Shown piece after piece: positions 43,896 through 53,610 of a stretch of 64,000 bases of DNA. The DNA is taken from NCBI RefSeq assembly GCF_016907995.1, contig NZ_JAFBDA010000014.1, positions 21,759 to 85,758 of the forward strand. Reading direction: 5' to 3'. Within the stretch, counting starts at the first letter, position 1; each line of letters starts with the position of its first letter. A model generated the notes under the pieces. The model searched no databases, had not been told where the DNA came from, and worked only from the letters and a program-made list of their open reading frames with translations. The translations under genes were made by a program, and so were the position numbers. Source of the stretch: Clostridium sardiniense (GTDB lineage Bacteria; Bacillota; Clostridia; Clostridiales; Clostridiaceae).

Positions 43896-45638
43896 TTACC
43901 CCTCTCTACATGGAAGTTTTATAACAACCATTACTCCTCTACCATTATTTAGTTCTAATCCAATACCATAATCATCACCATATGCAATTACAATTCTCTC
44001 ATGAGCATTAGTAATGCCTATAGATTTCCCTTCATAATCTCTATTTTTTAGACTATTATTTATACTATTTATCCTTTCTTTAGTTGTCCCATTCCCATTA
44101 TCTTTAACCGTTATTATTATATCTGTGCCATCTTTTATTATGTTTATCTCTAGGCAATTATCAAAATCATCAAGTCTTATACCATGAACAAAGTAATTCT
44201 CAATTATAGGTTGTAATGTGAATTTTATTATTTCTTTATCTAATAGGCTCTCATCACAATTAATCTTAAAATTAAACTTTTCATCATATCTGAATTTAAA
44301 TATTTCTATATATTTAGTGCAATATTCTAACTCATCGCTTATAGTTATTACATCTTTATCCTTAACTTGCTTTCTAAATAAAAATGCTAATGTATATAAC
44401 ATTTTACCTACTTCTTTGTCTCCATTACAAATAGCAGTCATTCTTATACACTCTAATGTATTATATAAAAAATGTGGATTAATCTGATTTTGAAGTGCTA
44501 TCATTTCTGCTTTCTTTTGATCTAATTCTGCTAAGTAACTCTTTTCAATATATTTATTTAAATCTCTACACATATCATTAAAGTTTTCTGATATATATCT
44601 AATCTCATCATTCTCATCTTTTTTCTCATCTATAGGAATTGAAACATTCAAATCACCATTTCTAACTTTTTCCATAGCGATTAATATATTATCTGTTCTA
44701 TCACTAAATTTTTTAAGTTTAATAATTAAAACTCCTAAAGCTATTATAAATAATATTATATCTACAGCTATCAAAGAATTTAAAAATCCTTTTGGTAAAC
44801 TGCGTACACTATTCTTATTAAACTTAGCTACTGTTGTTAAATTAGATTTACTAGTTATTTTATAAACATAATACTCTTGATTATCTAATTTTACTATATC
44901 CTGCCCATTTTCTAACTTTGGAAAATCATCATAATACTTGTACTCAAAGTCTTTATTAGAATCATAAACCACGAATTCATTTTCATCTAAAACCATAACT
45001 TCATATTCATTATTATATTTTTTTACAATATTTGAAATATTATTCAAATCATACGTAAGCACTATAAGACCTTCACTTTTTAAACTAGTTGGATTTCTAA
45101 TTTCCTTAACAAAGCTTACAACATTTTTTTTACATATAACATTAGAAAAATTCTTATTGTTAATTATATATGACTTGTTTATTTTTTCGACTGCTATTTG
45201 ATTAGTTCTATTAAATGATCTGGTTTCCATTATATCATAACTAATAAATGATATATCTATTAAGCTACTATTTGAAATAAATGAGTTTCTAGTAAAATGT
45301 TCTACCCCCCTATAAAAATACTCATTGCTTTGAGAGAATTTATTTAGTTTACTCTTTAAATATGTAACATTATCTGTATTTAAAAAATGTATTATATCAT
45401 CCACTACATAAGAGTCATTATACATAGTTTCAACTATTGAGTTGCTGGAATTAGTCATCTCATTAAGTATATCGTTTACATCGTAAGCAACCTTCTCATT
45501 TACATACATATTATTATCAATATTCTCTTTATGTACCCTATTAATAAAGTAAATATCTAATGCTGTTATTAAAAGAAGTATTACAGATATATAAACAATA
45601 AATAGTCTTTTATATATCATTGATTTTTTGGCACGCAT
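43896..45638 (-). CDS. Sensor histidine kinase, YesM type
   Basis: 580 residues from the ATG at 45638; a GTG nine bases upstream sits in the GGGGTG ribosome site and is rejected. Two membrane helices (about 10-32 and 285-308) enclose an extracytoplasmic sensor domain of roughly 250 residues (Cache-like), followed by a HAMP region, the His_kinase domain with the autophosphorylated histidine in NQINPHFLYNTLECIRM, and an ATPase domain (NGNGTTKERI, GKSIGITNAHERI). The 5TM-free YesM family senses extracellular sugars or a binding protein with bound sugar. It is transcribed with YesN and is adjacent to the glycan permeases. Confidence 0.94.
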   Translation of the reverse strand: MRAKKSMIYKRLFIVYISVILLLITALDIYFINRVHKENIDNNMYVNEKVAYDVNDILNEMTNSSNSIVETMYNDSYVVDDIIHFLNTDNVTYLKSKLNKFSQSNEYFYRGVEHFTRNSFISNSSLIDISFISYDIMETRSFNRTNQIAVEKINKSYIINNKNFSNVICKKNVVSFVKEIRNPTSLKSEGLIVLTYDLNNISNIVKKYNNEYEVMVLDENEFVVYDSNKDFEYKYYDDFPKLENGQDIVKLDNQEYYVYKITSKSNLTTVAKFNKNSVRSLPKGFLNSLIAVDIILFIIALGVLIIKLKKFSDRTDNILIAMEKVRNGDLNVSIPIDEKKDENDEIRYISENFNDMCRDLNKYIEKSYLAELDQKKAEMIALQNQINPHFLYNTLECIRMTAICNGDKEVGKMLYTLAFLFRKQVKDKDVITISDELEYCTKYIEIFKFRYDEKFNFKINCDESLLDKEIIKFTLQPIIENYFVHGIRLDDFDNCLEINIIKDGTDIIITVKDNGNGTTKERINSINNSLKNRDYEGKSIGITNAHERIVIAYGDDYGIGLELNNGRGVMVVIKLPCREG

Positions 45639-45775
45639 ATTTAACACCCCTAAATTTTACTTACCTCTAAATATATTTAACCATAATAATTATTTCATTA
45701 AAAGATTTTTCTATGTAATATATTATATTTTTAGTGTATTTTTTCTAGTTTTTTGTATAAAAAATACATAATAAA

Positions 45776-45804
45776 TTGAATATACTCATTGATTAAATTA
45801 TACT
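45776..45804 (+). promoter_or_regulatory. Sigma-A promoter of the DUF624-GH125 operon
   Basis: -35 TTGAAT (45776-45781), 17-base spacer, -10 TATACT (45799-45804). Four of six and five of six consensus positions match. Confidence 0.6.
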
Positions 45805-45814
45805 ATAGCTATCA

Positions 45815-45830
45815 AAGTAAACATTTTCAA
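45815..45830 (+). promoter_or_regulatory. cre-like site just downstream of the GH125 operon promoter
   Basis: AAGTAAACATTTTCAA matches 14 of 16 positions of WTGNAARCGNWWWCAW, but one mismatch is in the central CG. It begins about 11 bases after the -10 and ends next to the Shine-Dalgarno, a roadblock position. Confidence 0.45.
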
Positions 45831-45844
45831 AAGGAGAGTTCATT

Positions 45845-46525
45845 ATGCAAGAAATTTTTAATTTAGACAAAATATTCGATACTTTTAATTATATTTTTTG
45901 GTTCTTTTTGTTAAATATCTTCTTTATGATATTTAATATTCCGGTTATTTTGTTTTTCTTATTTGTTGGTATAAGTGATGTTTTTACATACTTTCCACTA
46001 TTCTTAGTATGCTTAATTCCTACAGTACCTGCTTTCACTGTACTTTTATATTGCATGGGAAAGCTTCTACGTACTAAAAGTTTAGATATAGTTAAAGATT
46101 TCATTAAAGGAGTTAAATTAAACTTCCTTCAATCTTTATCAATGTGGATTCCTGAGCTTCTTATAATATTAGCTTTATACTCTAATGTTAAGTTCTTCTC
46201 TACTGTTAATCATAATATGTTACTTACTTGTTTATTTGCATCACTGCTTATACTTGTGGCTGCAGTAACACCTCATTTATATATACTAATGAGTAGATTT
46301 TCAATGAAGAATTTCGATCTTTTAAAGACTTCTTTTATATTAACTTTTACAAGACCAATAATAACTATAACTAATATATTAATTCTAATTGTTTCACTTG
46401 TATTATTTGAAATAGCACCTGGAACAATGGCACTATTTATAGCTAGTATACTTGCTTTTTCACTTATATTTACGAATAAAGCACTACTACTAGAACTTGA
46501 ACAAGCATCAAAAAATAATTCTTAA
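45845..46525 (+). CDS. YesL-family (DUF624) membrane protein
   Basis: 226 residues, four or five membrane helices (about residues 18-50, 62-83, 105-125, 137-160, 178-215) and the DUF624 pattern: an N-terminal [23 protein letters not shown] helix, the P-rich [26 protein letters not shown] block and the Arg-containing loops. DUF624 proteins are common partners of YesM/YesN systems and glycoside hydrolase genes, and their function is not established; regulatory or transport-assisting roles have been proposed. It is the first gene of a two-gene unit with GH125, divergent from the YesM/YesN operon. Confidence 0.88.
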   Translation: MQEIFNLDKIFDTFNYIFWFFLLNIFFMIFNIPVILFFLFVGISDVFTYFPLFLVCLIPTVPAFTVLLYCMGKLLRTKSLDIVKDFIKGVKLNFLQSLSMWIPELLIILALYSNVKFFSTVNHNMLLTCLFASLLILVAAVTPHLYILMSRFSMKNFDLLKTSFILTFTRPIITITNILILIVSLVLFEIAPGTMALFIASILAFSLIFTNKALLLELEQASKNNS

Positions 46526-46550
46526 TTATAAATATTTTGGAGGAAATTTT

Positions 46551-47855
46551 ATGAACACTACTACAATTAATAAACTAGATATTATTAAAGATACTGTACG
46601 AGAAATAGGAACTGACTTATCAAATAAAATATCTGATGAAAATTTAAAGACTTTATTTTATAACTGTTTTATAAATACAATAGAAACAACTGTTGATGTA
46701 TCAGAAAATGATGCTTTTGTAATAACAGGAGACATTCCTGCCATGTGGCTTAGAGATTCAACATCACAAATAGAGCACTACTTACCATTTGTTAAAGAGA
46801 ATGAATGCTTAAAAGATATATTTACTGGTCTTATTAAAAGACAGATGAAATGCATTTTAATAGATCCTTATGCTAATGCTTTTAATAAAGAAGCTAATGG
46901 GCAAAAGTGGGACAACGACATAACTAAAGATAGTCCTTGGGTATGGGAAAGAAAATATGAGATAGATTCTCTTTGTTATCCTGTACGTTTAATGTATAAA
47001 TACTTTAAAGAAACTAACGATACATCTTTCTTTGATGACGAAATTAGAAAGGTCTTTAATATAATAATTGATTTATGGAGAACTGAACAATATCACTTTG
47101 AGAAGTCAGGTTACTCATTCCAAAGATTAAATTGCTCACCTACAGATACGCTATGTAATAATGGTCTTGGGAATCCTGTAGGATTTACAGGTATGACTTG
47201 GTCAGGATTTAGACCTAGTGATGATGCTTGTCAGTATGGCTATTTAGTTCCAGCTAATATGTTTGCAAGTGTAGCTTTAGGTTATATTGAAGAAATTTCT
47301 GAAACTATATATAAAGATAGTGAGCTTAAAGAAAAAGCAAGCAGCCTAAGATCAGAAATAGAAGCTGGTATAGAAAAGTTTGGTATAGTTCATGATGAAG
47401 AATTTGGTGATATATATGCTTATGAAGTAGATGGCCTTGGAAATTATAACTTTATGGATGATGCAAATGTCCCTAGTCTTCTATCAATACCTTACCTTGA
47501 GTTTAGAGGAATTGACGATGAAATATATCAGAATACACGAAGATTTATACTAAGCAAAAATAATCCATTCTACTACGAAGGAACTGAAGCTTGTGGTATT
47601 GGAAGTCCTCATACTCCCCCTGAGTATATATGGCATATAGCACTTTCAATGCAAGGTCTTACTACTAATAATACAGATGAGATTAAAGACTTAATAAAAA
47701 CTTTAATTTCAACTGATGCTGGTACAGGCTTTATGCATGAAGGCTTCTATTGTAATGATTCAAAGCAATTTACTAGAGATTGGTTTGCTTGGTCAAACTC
47801 TCTATTTGCACATTTTATTTATGAAACAATAGTTAAAAACCAAATACACCTTTAA
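46551..47855 (+). CDS. GH125 exo-alpha-1,6-mannosidase, cytoplasmic
   Basis: 434 residues from the ATG at 46551, seven bases after GGAGG; the longer frame from 46497 starts inside the previous gene and has no ribosome site. No signal peptide. The (alpha/alpha)6-barrel signature is complete: [26 protein letters not shown] near residues 55-80 contains a catalytic aspartate region, and later blocks [27 protein letters not shown] and [23 protein letters not shown] match ([22 protein letters not shown]). Members characterised from S. pneumoniae and C. perfringens are metal-independent and specific for alpha-1,6-mannose. It would remove the alpha-1,6-linked mannose of the N-glycan core after GH38 trimming. 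Confidence 0.96.
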   Translation: MNTTTINKLDIIKDTVREIGTDLSNKISDENLKTLFYNCFINTIETTVDVSENDAFVITGDIPAMWLRDSTSQIEHYLPFVKENECLKDIFTGLIKRQMKCILIDPYANAFNKEANGQKWDNDITKDSPWVWERKYEIDSLCYPVRLMYKYFKETNDTSFFDDEIRKVFNIIIDLWRTEQYHFEKSGYSFQRLNCSPTDTLCNNGLGNPVGFTGMTWSGFRPSDDACQYGYLVPANMFASVALGYIEEISETIYKDSELKEKASSLRSEIEAGIEKFGIVHDEEFGDIYAYEVDGLGNYNFMDDANVPSLLSIPYLEFRGIDDEIYQNTRRFILSKNNPFYYEGTEACGIGSPHTPPEYIWHIALSMQGLTTNNTDEIKDLIKTLISTDAGTGFMHEGFYCNDSKQFTRDWFAWSNSLFAHFIYETIVKNQIHL

Positions 47856-47860
47856 ATAAA

Positions 47861-47896
47861 AATGGCTATCTTAAAATGAATTTTAAGATAGCCATT
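47861..47896 (+). terminator. Bidirectional terminator between GH125 and the GH38-like gene
   Basis: A 16-bp perfect stem (AATGGCTATCTTAAAA and complement) with a 4-base loop, flanked by T-rich sequence on the plus strand and A-rich on the other side, between two convergent stops. Confidence 0.93.
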
Positions 47897-47907
47897 ATTT
47901 TATTTAA

Positions 47908-50346
47908 TTAATCAATTCTATAATTTATAAACCCTATATTTATATTTCTATTTTTCTCTATTAATTCTTCAACATTTGAAACATTATCTGACCAATTCAT
48001 AGAATAATTAAATTCTATAAATCCTCCTAAAGATGCCTTAAAATTAGTCTCCCAAATATTATTCATAACCCATGAATATAACTCATACTCATTATGATTT
48101 GTATATTTTTCATGAAACAATTTTTTAGAGTTCTCATATTGAAGCTTTGATGTATATATTAATGATGTATCTGGCATTGATATACTAACTCCATAGTTAT
48201 TCTCTATTAAAGCAATTCCATCTTGAACTAAATAAAAGTCACAATTAGTTCCAGGTAATTGATCTTTTTTTACTTGTATTGTGCATCCAGTTTTCTCACA
48301 ATATAAATCCATCTTTTTATTATTAAATGCAAAAGGCATTGCAATGTATAAGCTTTCAGGATCCCATACACTATCTTTATTAACTAGTACATTTATATCT
48401 GCTCTCTTATTATCATTATAAACTTTAATTATTACTTCCAATAACCGTGTTCCTTTAAGGCCTAACTTTAAGTGTATTTTACCAAATATTTTCCCAACTT
48501 CCGTTACTTCTATTGAATCTATAGTCGGATAATACACCTTTGCATTTTTTCCTCTCATATTACGGCCTAATACTTGTCTAACTTTATATTGAGCTTCAGC
48601 AGTTTGTCTTTCACCCCTAGTTAATTCATATATAGGCATGAATGCCCCTGTTTTTGCATTATTATCTATCAATTCTACATTGTTTATTTTATCAAACCAA
48701 CTTATTATTCCTCTGCTATAATTCCACTCTATCTTCAAATGACTGTTTTCATAAATTTGACCATACTTTTTAATGTCATTCTCTTCTTCATACACATATA
48801 TATCATCTATTCTTTGACAACACATATTTTCATTTTTTATTTTTACATATGGCTCTTCATTTTCTAATCTTTTAATTATTAAAGTTCGCTCTTCTTTAGG
48901 ATTTAAAGTAATTATGAAATTAATATATTTGCCTCTTGGGTGATTTTCACTTTGAGTTAAATATTTATTCCCCAAATTATCTTCTACAATTTCTTCTAAA
49001 TCTGATGTCTCCCAATAATCTAATGACAACTTAACACATTCAGTTACTTTTATATCATGAGGATTAATTATTTTAAATTTTGGTTCTCTATTAGGCTTTA
49101 AACTACTCATACCTTTCTTCTCTAATATAAAGTTGTAATTTCTTATTGCAGCTTCATGAGCATTTATAGCATATGATGCATTTTTATAATCGAGAAGATT
49201 TACAAAACTATTCCATGGATTTGCTATTGATGAAGAATGTCCCCATGTATGCTCTGCATAAAGTGCTAGCATATCCTCACATCTATTTATAAGATTTCTA
49301 TCACTTAATTTAAAATCTTCATCTAATAATTTAGTGGTTTTTAATACTCTTTGTGCTTCTTTGAATATTTTATTTACATGTGGAGTACTTCCAACACCAA
49401 ATGCCCACCAATCAGGCCAATCTCCTCTGTAAGTAGGTATTTGTTCATTAGCTTTTTCTAAATTCTTAAAGAAATTCTCTAATGTTGTCATCTTTATAGT
49501 TACTTCTTCTCCAAACTCTTTATTCCACCAATTGATAAAGTCTAATACTTCTATATTAGGAGAACCATTGTCTGTTGGTAACCCATGAATAGTTATAGGA
49601 ACAAAGTTGTATTCATAATCTTGTTTTTCAAGCCCCTTTAAATATCTAAACATTCTAATTGTTCCATACTCTTTTAATTTATCTCTAGTAAATGTTGCTT
49701 CTAATTCATCTCTATTTATATACGAGCCTGTAGCAGTGCCTACCATTCCAAACTCATTTCCAAAATGATAATGCTCTCCATTCCATACTAATATTTTATT
49801 TCCTTTTGGAGTTTCCCAATAAAATGGAGTTTGTTTTTTAAATAGTGGATACATTCCATGATGTGTATGAATACAAGAAAACAGATTCTTTATTCCACTC
49901 TCATATAATGCTTCTGAATATCCCCAGCCGTATCCATTAATATCAGCTGTCATTGCACAATTTATATTTACACCTATACTCTTGCAATAATTAACTGCCT
50001 TTAAAGTTTGATTTTTTAAATTATCGTAATCTATAAGCTCATTAAAATTCAAATAGTTCCCAGTAACTTCTATACTTCTGTTTTTAACACAAATTTCAAA
50101 ACGCTTTTTCCATTCATCATCTACATATTTTAAGAAGCTCTCAACACCCCAAAAGCTTTCGCAAGTCCAAATAAATTTCCCTTCTTTTCCTACCTTTCTT
50201 AGCTTCTCGCTTATTTCAATAGCTTGTTTAATAAAATTTATATGATATAACTCGATAGTCTCTTGACTTTGTGTGTATCCTATATCTGTGTGTGAATGAT
50301 GTATAAGTAAAACTTCCCATTTTCTATTTAACTTTATAGGCTCCAT
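47908..50346 (-). CDS. Divergent GH38-like protein (DUF5054 type)
   Basis: 812 residues, cytoplasmic (no signal). The N terminus WEVLLIHHSHTDIGYTQSQETIELYHINFI carries the HTD-type metal motif of GH38 barrels (H17, H19 and D21 or so), followed by FIWTCESFWGVESFL and CAMTADINGYGWGYSEALYESGI, where the aspartate is a nucleophile candidate. There is no WLPDVFG block, so it is not a standard GH38. The C terminus is a beta-sandwich. I recognise the layout of DUF5054 proteins, whose substrates are uncharacterised. It is the last gene of GH31-EEP-this protein, so it probably acts on an imported glycan, perhaps a linkage the other mannosidases cannot cut. Confidence 0.8.
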   Translation of the reverse strand: MEPIKLNRKWEVLLIHHSHTDIGYTQSQETIELYHINFIKQAIEISEKLRKVGKEGKFIWTCESFWGVESFLKYVDDEWKKRFEICVKNRSIEVTGNYLNFNELIDYDNLKNQTLKAVNYCKSIGVNINCAMTADINGYGWGYSEALYESGIKNLFSCIHTHHGMYPLFKKQTPFYWETPKGNKILVWNGEHYHFGNEFGMVGTATGSYINRDELEATFTRDKLKEYGTIRMFRYLKGLEKQDYEYNFVPITIHGLPTDNGSPNIEVLDFINWWNKEFGEEVTIKMTTLENFFKNLEKANEQIPTYRGDWPDWWAFGVGSTPHVNKIFKEAQRVLKTTKLLDEDFKLSDRNLINRCEDMLALYAEHTWGHSSSIANPWNSFVNLLDYKNASYAINAHEAAIRNYNFILEKKGMSSLKPNREPKFKIINPHDIKVTECVKLSLDYWETSDLEEIVEDNLGNKYLTQSENHPRGKYINFIITLNPKEERTLIIKRLENEEPYVKIKNENMCCQRIDDIYVYEEENDIKKYGQIYENSHLKIEWNYSRGIISWFDKINNVELIDNNAKTGAFMPIYELTRGERQTAEAQYKVRQVLGRNMRGKNAKVYYPTIDSIEVTEVGKIFGKIHLKLGLKGTRLLEVIIKVYNDNKRADINVLVNKDSVWDPESLYIAMPFAFNNKKMDLYCEKTGCTIQVKKDQLPGTNCDFYLVQDGIALIENNYGVSISMPDTSLIYTSKLQYENSKKLFHEKYTNHNEYELYSWVMNNIWETNFKASLGGFIEFNYSMNWSDNVSNVEELIEKNRNINIGFINYRID

Positions 50347-50386
50347 ATATATTCCCCTTTTAATATAAATTTTATATCATTTCTTT

Positions 50387-51172
50387 TTAACTTATCTCAA
50401 GCTCAGCAATTACTGGATAATGATCTGATGGATATCCATCATAAATTGTTCTATCATCTATATATAATTTCTTGCAACTGATGCCATTTGATATTAGTAT
50501 AAAATCTATTATTCCTCCATCATACCCTCCTTTAAAATCGTGAAAGGTACCTTTTATGCTATGACTTACTTCATCATAGACATTTCTTAAGTAGAAATCA
50601 CCTATCTTAAATTCCTTTACTATCTTGAAAATTTTATCGTCTAGATAACAATTAAAATCTCCCATTATAATAAATGGCACTTTGCTAGATTTAAATTCTA
50701 ATCTAGCAAACTGTAATATTATTTTTATTCCCTCCTCTCTGGCTAGTTTGCTCTCATTATCTAAGTGAGTATTATAAATTATAAATTTTTTTCCTGATTT
50801 CTTTTCTTTAAACTTTGCCCACGTACATATTCTCGTACAAGCACTGTTAAAGCTTTTACTTCCTTTTACTAAAGGTGTTTCAGATAGCCAAAATTGTTTC
50901 CATTTAATTAGCTCAAGCTCATTCTTTTTGTAAAATATTGCACTATATTCTCCTTTATCAAAGCCATCACGTCCTTCTCCAACAAAAGAGTATTCTCCTA
51001 ATTCTCTATTCATATCATTAAGCATATGAATAAGTCCTTCTTGAATTCCAATACATAGAGGATTATTATCTTTTATTATCTTGGCTATTCTCTTTGATCT
51101 AATATCCCAATTATTTAATCCTTCATCTCCAAAATCATACTTTAAGTTAAAGGTCATAAAATTATTTCTCAT
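50387..51172 (-). CDS. Endonuclease/exonuclease/phosphatase (EEP) family protein
   Basis: 261 residues, no signal peptide. The DNase I-like fold motifs are present in order: MTFNLKYDFG (Asn), IGIQEGL (Glu metal ligand), YNTHLDNES (His), MGDFNCYLDD (Asp/Asn), and the C-terminal SDHYPVIAE with its catalytic histidine. It is 21 bases downstream of GH31 and 40 bases upstream of the GH38-like gene. A nuclease there would be odd, and EEP proteins of this short type occur in alpha-mannan loci of other bacteria. A phosphodiester or phosphomonoester of a glycan, such as phosphomannose, is a plausible substrate, which is my inference. Confidence 0.82.
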   Translation of the reverse strand: MRNNFMTFNLKYDFGDEGLNNWDIRSKRIAKIIKDNNPLCIGIQEGLIHMLNDMNRELGEYSFVGEGRDGFDKGEYSAIFYKKNELELIKWKQFWLSETPLVKGSKSFNSACTRICTWAKFKEKKSGKKFIIYNTHLDNESKLAREEGIKIILQFARLEFKSSKVPFIIMGDFNCYLDDKIFKIVKEFKIGDFYLRNVYDEVSHSIKGTFHDFKGGYDGGIIDFILISNGISCKKLYIDDRTIYDGYPSDHYPVIAELEIS

Positions 51173-51193
51173 AGCTTCTCCTTATTTCCTATA

Positions 51194-53440
51194 TTATTTT
51201 ATAAAAATAAATTCCATCTCTTCTTCTTCTATACCTTGATGTATATAATCTATTCTTGTACTTTCTTTATCATAATTTATTTTAGATAAATTATATTTAC
51301 CCTCTTTATATTCCATAGTCTTTCCATCATCAAAATAATGTAGTGTACTAGCTTCCTCTCCATATACTTTAAATACAACATTGCTTGGTCTATTTTCTAC
51401 ATTCATGTAACTCTCTGTGTAAGTAGGTATTATGCTTCCTTCTTTCACAAATACTAATATATCTTCTAATTCGCATTCTAATTTATATCTTCTATTACCT
51501 TCGTATTTTTTATTTGTATGATAGTTGTACCATCTTCCCTCTGGCAGATATACTATTTTACTTCTTTCTCCTTCGCAAAGGACTGGAGCAATTAACATTT
51601 TATCTCCAAGCATAAATTCTTCTTTCATATTTTGAACATTTTTATCCTTTGGATATTCCATAACTAGTGGTCTAAATACCGGTAATCCTCTCTTATGCGA
51701 TTTATAAAATAAGTCATATATATATGGTAGTAATTCATATCTTAGCTTTATTGCAGCCTTTGATATATTTTCTGTTTTTTGTCCAAATGCCCAAGGTTCT
51801 TGTCTTCTTGTATACATATTTGAGTGGTTTCTAAATATAGGTAGGAATGTTCCAAGTTGCATCCATCTTATAAATAATTCTTCTGTTACATCTAATCCAA
51901 ATCCGCCTACATCATTTCCTACAAATGAGAATCCACTTATACCTAAATTAGCATTCATTGATATAGACATTCGCATTTGACTCCAAAGGCTCATATTATC
52001 TCCTGTCCATACTGAAGAATATCTTTGCCCACCTGCATATGTTGCTCTTGTCATTGAGAATTCTCTTATATTCTTATCTAATTCCTTCTGTGCCTCATGA
52101 GAACACCTACTCATTTCAAGTCCATATCTATTATGGAATCCTTTATGTTCAATTGTTCCATAGTCACTATTATGAATACATGACTCTAACATAGTCTTAT
52201 GATCATTATTAAATACACACGGTTCATTCATATCATTCCATATACCATCTATATTATATTTAGATATAAATGACTTTAACTCTGATTTCCACCACTTTCT
52301 ACATTCTTCATTAGAGAAATCAGGAAAAGCACTATCCCCTGGCCATACTGCACCAACAAATATCTCTCCATCTAGTTTTTTAGTAAAGTGTCCTAATTCT
52401 TTTCCCCTTTTATATACTTCGTAATCTTCATCTACCTTAACTCCTGGATCTAATATTGTTATAGTCTTTATTCCTTTTTCTTTTATTCTATTTATAAGTC
52501 CAGCCGCATCATCAAAATGTGGTGATTTAAATGTCATTACTCTAAAGCCATCCATATAATCTATATCTAAATAAACTACATCTAGTGGTATCTCCTTTTC
52601 TTCAAAAGTCTTTACTAGTTCATCGACTTCCTCTTGAGTAAAGTAACTAAATCTATTTTGTTGATATCCTAGACTCCATAATGGCGGCATGTCCATTTTA
52701 CCTGTTAAATTTGAATATTCTTCTACAACTTCCTTTATATCTTCTCCTAAGATAAAGTAATATTGAATTTGTCCACCATTTGCTCCGAAGAATATTCTAT
52801 CTCCATATTGTTTTCCCATATCAAAAAAGCTTCTAAAACTATTATCAAAGAATATACCATAACAACTTTCATCTTTTAGCCCAACATAAAAAGGTATTGT
52901 TTTATAATACATTGTTGAATTATCATCAGTTTCAGGATCATCTGTATTATAATTTTCTGTATAGCTTCCCTTCTTATTTAAATCTCCACCTTTTTCTCCG
53001 AGTCCATAGTACGCATGACAATCATTTATCTTTGATATATATATAGTTCCTTCATCATCTCTAAACGAAGGCTCAAAATCCTCACAAACAACATTTCCTT
53101 CTATATCTTCAAATCTAACTTCACTAGTTAATTTATTTATTATAGTAACTATCTTTCTACCCTTTATTACAATATCATTTCCCACTTCTTCTACATCTAA
53201 GTTAATACTAGTATTATTTGAGTTTAGTATAACTGCATTAGTTTCTATTGATTTCTCATTTTTCTCCCCTAAGAAAACCTTTACTATAGAATCATTAAAA
53301 TAGATTATCTCTAGCTTAACTGATGAAAAATACACTTCCACACTATTATCACTTACAATATAATCTCTATATGCTCTAAGTCCACCTTTATAACTTTTAA
53401 ATTCTTTGCTTAAAGTCTCCCTATAATTTAATTGACTCAT
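51194..53440 (-). CDS. GH31 alpha-glucosidase, cytoplasmic
   Basis: 748 residues, no signal peptide. GH31 domain order is visible: N-terminal galactose-mutarotase-like sandwich (1-245), catalytic barrel from MPPLWSLGYQQNRFSY with the nucleophile D403 in GIWNDMNEPCVF, then WTGDNMSLWSQMRMSISM containing the acid-base candidate, and C-terminal sheets. It hydrolyses terminal alpha-glucosides. In an N-glycan locus the natural substrate could be the alpha-1,3-linked glucose that caps immature or ER-derived oligomannose glycans, so the locus may accept mono-, di- or triglucosylated glycans; starch-derived substrates are the alternative. It is the first gene of GH31-EEP-GH38-like. Confidence 0.93.
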   Translation of the reverse strand: MSQLNYRETLSKEFKSYKGGLRAYRDYIVSDNSVEVYFSSVKLEIIYFNDSIVKVFLGEKNEKSIETNAVILNSNNTSINLDVEEVGNDIVIKGRKIVTIINKLTSEVRFEDIEGNVVCEDFEPSFRDDEGTIYISKINDCHAYYGLGEKGGDLNKKGSYTENYNTDDPETDDNSTMYYKTIPFYVGLKDESCYGIFFDNSFRSFFDMGKQYGDRIFFGANGGQIQYYFILGEDIKEVVEEYSNLTGKMDMPPLWSLGYQQNRFSYFTQEEVDELVKTFEEKEIPLDVVYLDIDYMDGFRVMTFKSPHFDDAAGLINRIKEKGIKTITILDPGVKVDEDYEVYKRGKELGHFTKKLDGEIFVGAVWPGDSAFPDFSNEECRKWWKSELKSFISKYNIDGIWNDMNEPCVFNNDHKTMLESCIHNSDYGTIEHKGFHNRYGLEMSRCSHEAQKELDKNIREFSMTRATYAGGQRYSSVWTGDNMSLWSQMRMSISMNANLGISGFSFVGNDVGGFGLDVTEELFIRWMQLGTFLPIFRNHSNMYTRRQEPWAFGQKTENISKAAIKLRYELLPYIYDLFYKSHKRGLPVFRPLVMEYPKDKNVQNMKEEFMLGDKMLIAPVLCEGERSKIVYLPEGRWYNYHTNKKYEGNRRYKLECELEDILVFVKEGSIIPTYTESYMNVENRPSNVVFKVYGEEASTLHYFDDGKTMEYKEGKYNLSKINYDKESTRIDYIHQGIEEEEMEFIFIK

Positions 53441-53610
53441 ATTCTCTTACTCCTTTTTATAAATGATATATTTTTCATTTTAATAATTTTATCATTTTAA
53501 AATTGTAATTTCACTGTTTTGAAATAAGAGTATCTATTTACATATACTTTTTACACGATATATATAATAAGTACATCTTTATAATAAAAAATACTTTGCT
53601 TTAATAAAAA

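Noticed and set aside
53540..53575. Possible cre upstream of GH31 (ATATCGTGTAAA region).
   Set aside because: Only about 12 of 16 consensus positions match and a G and a C required in the arms are missing.
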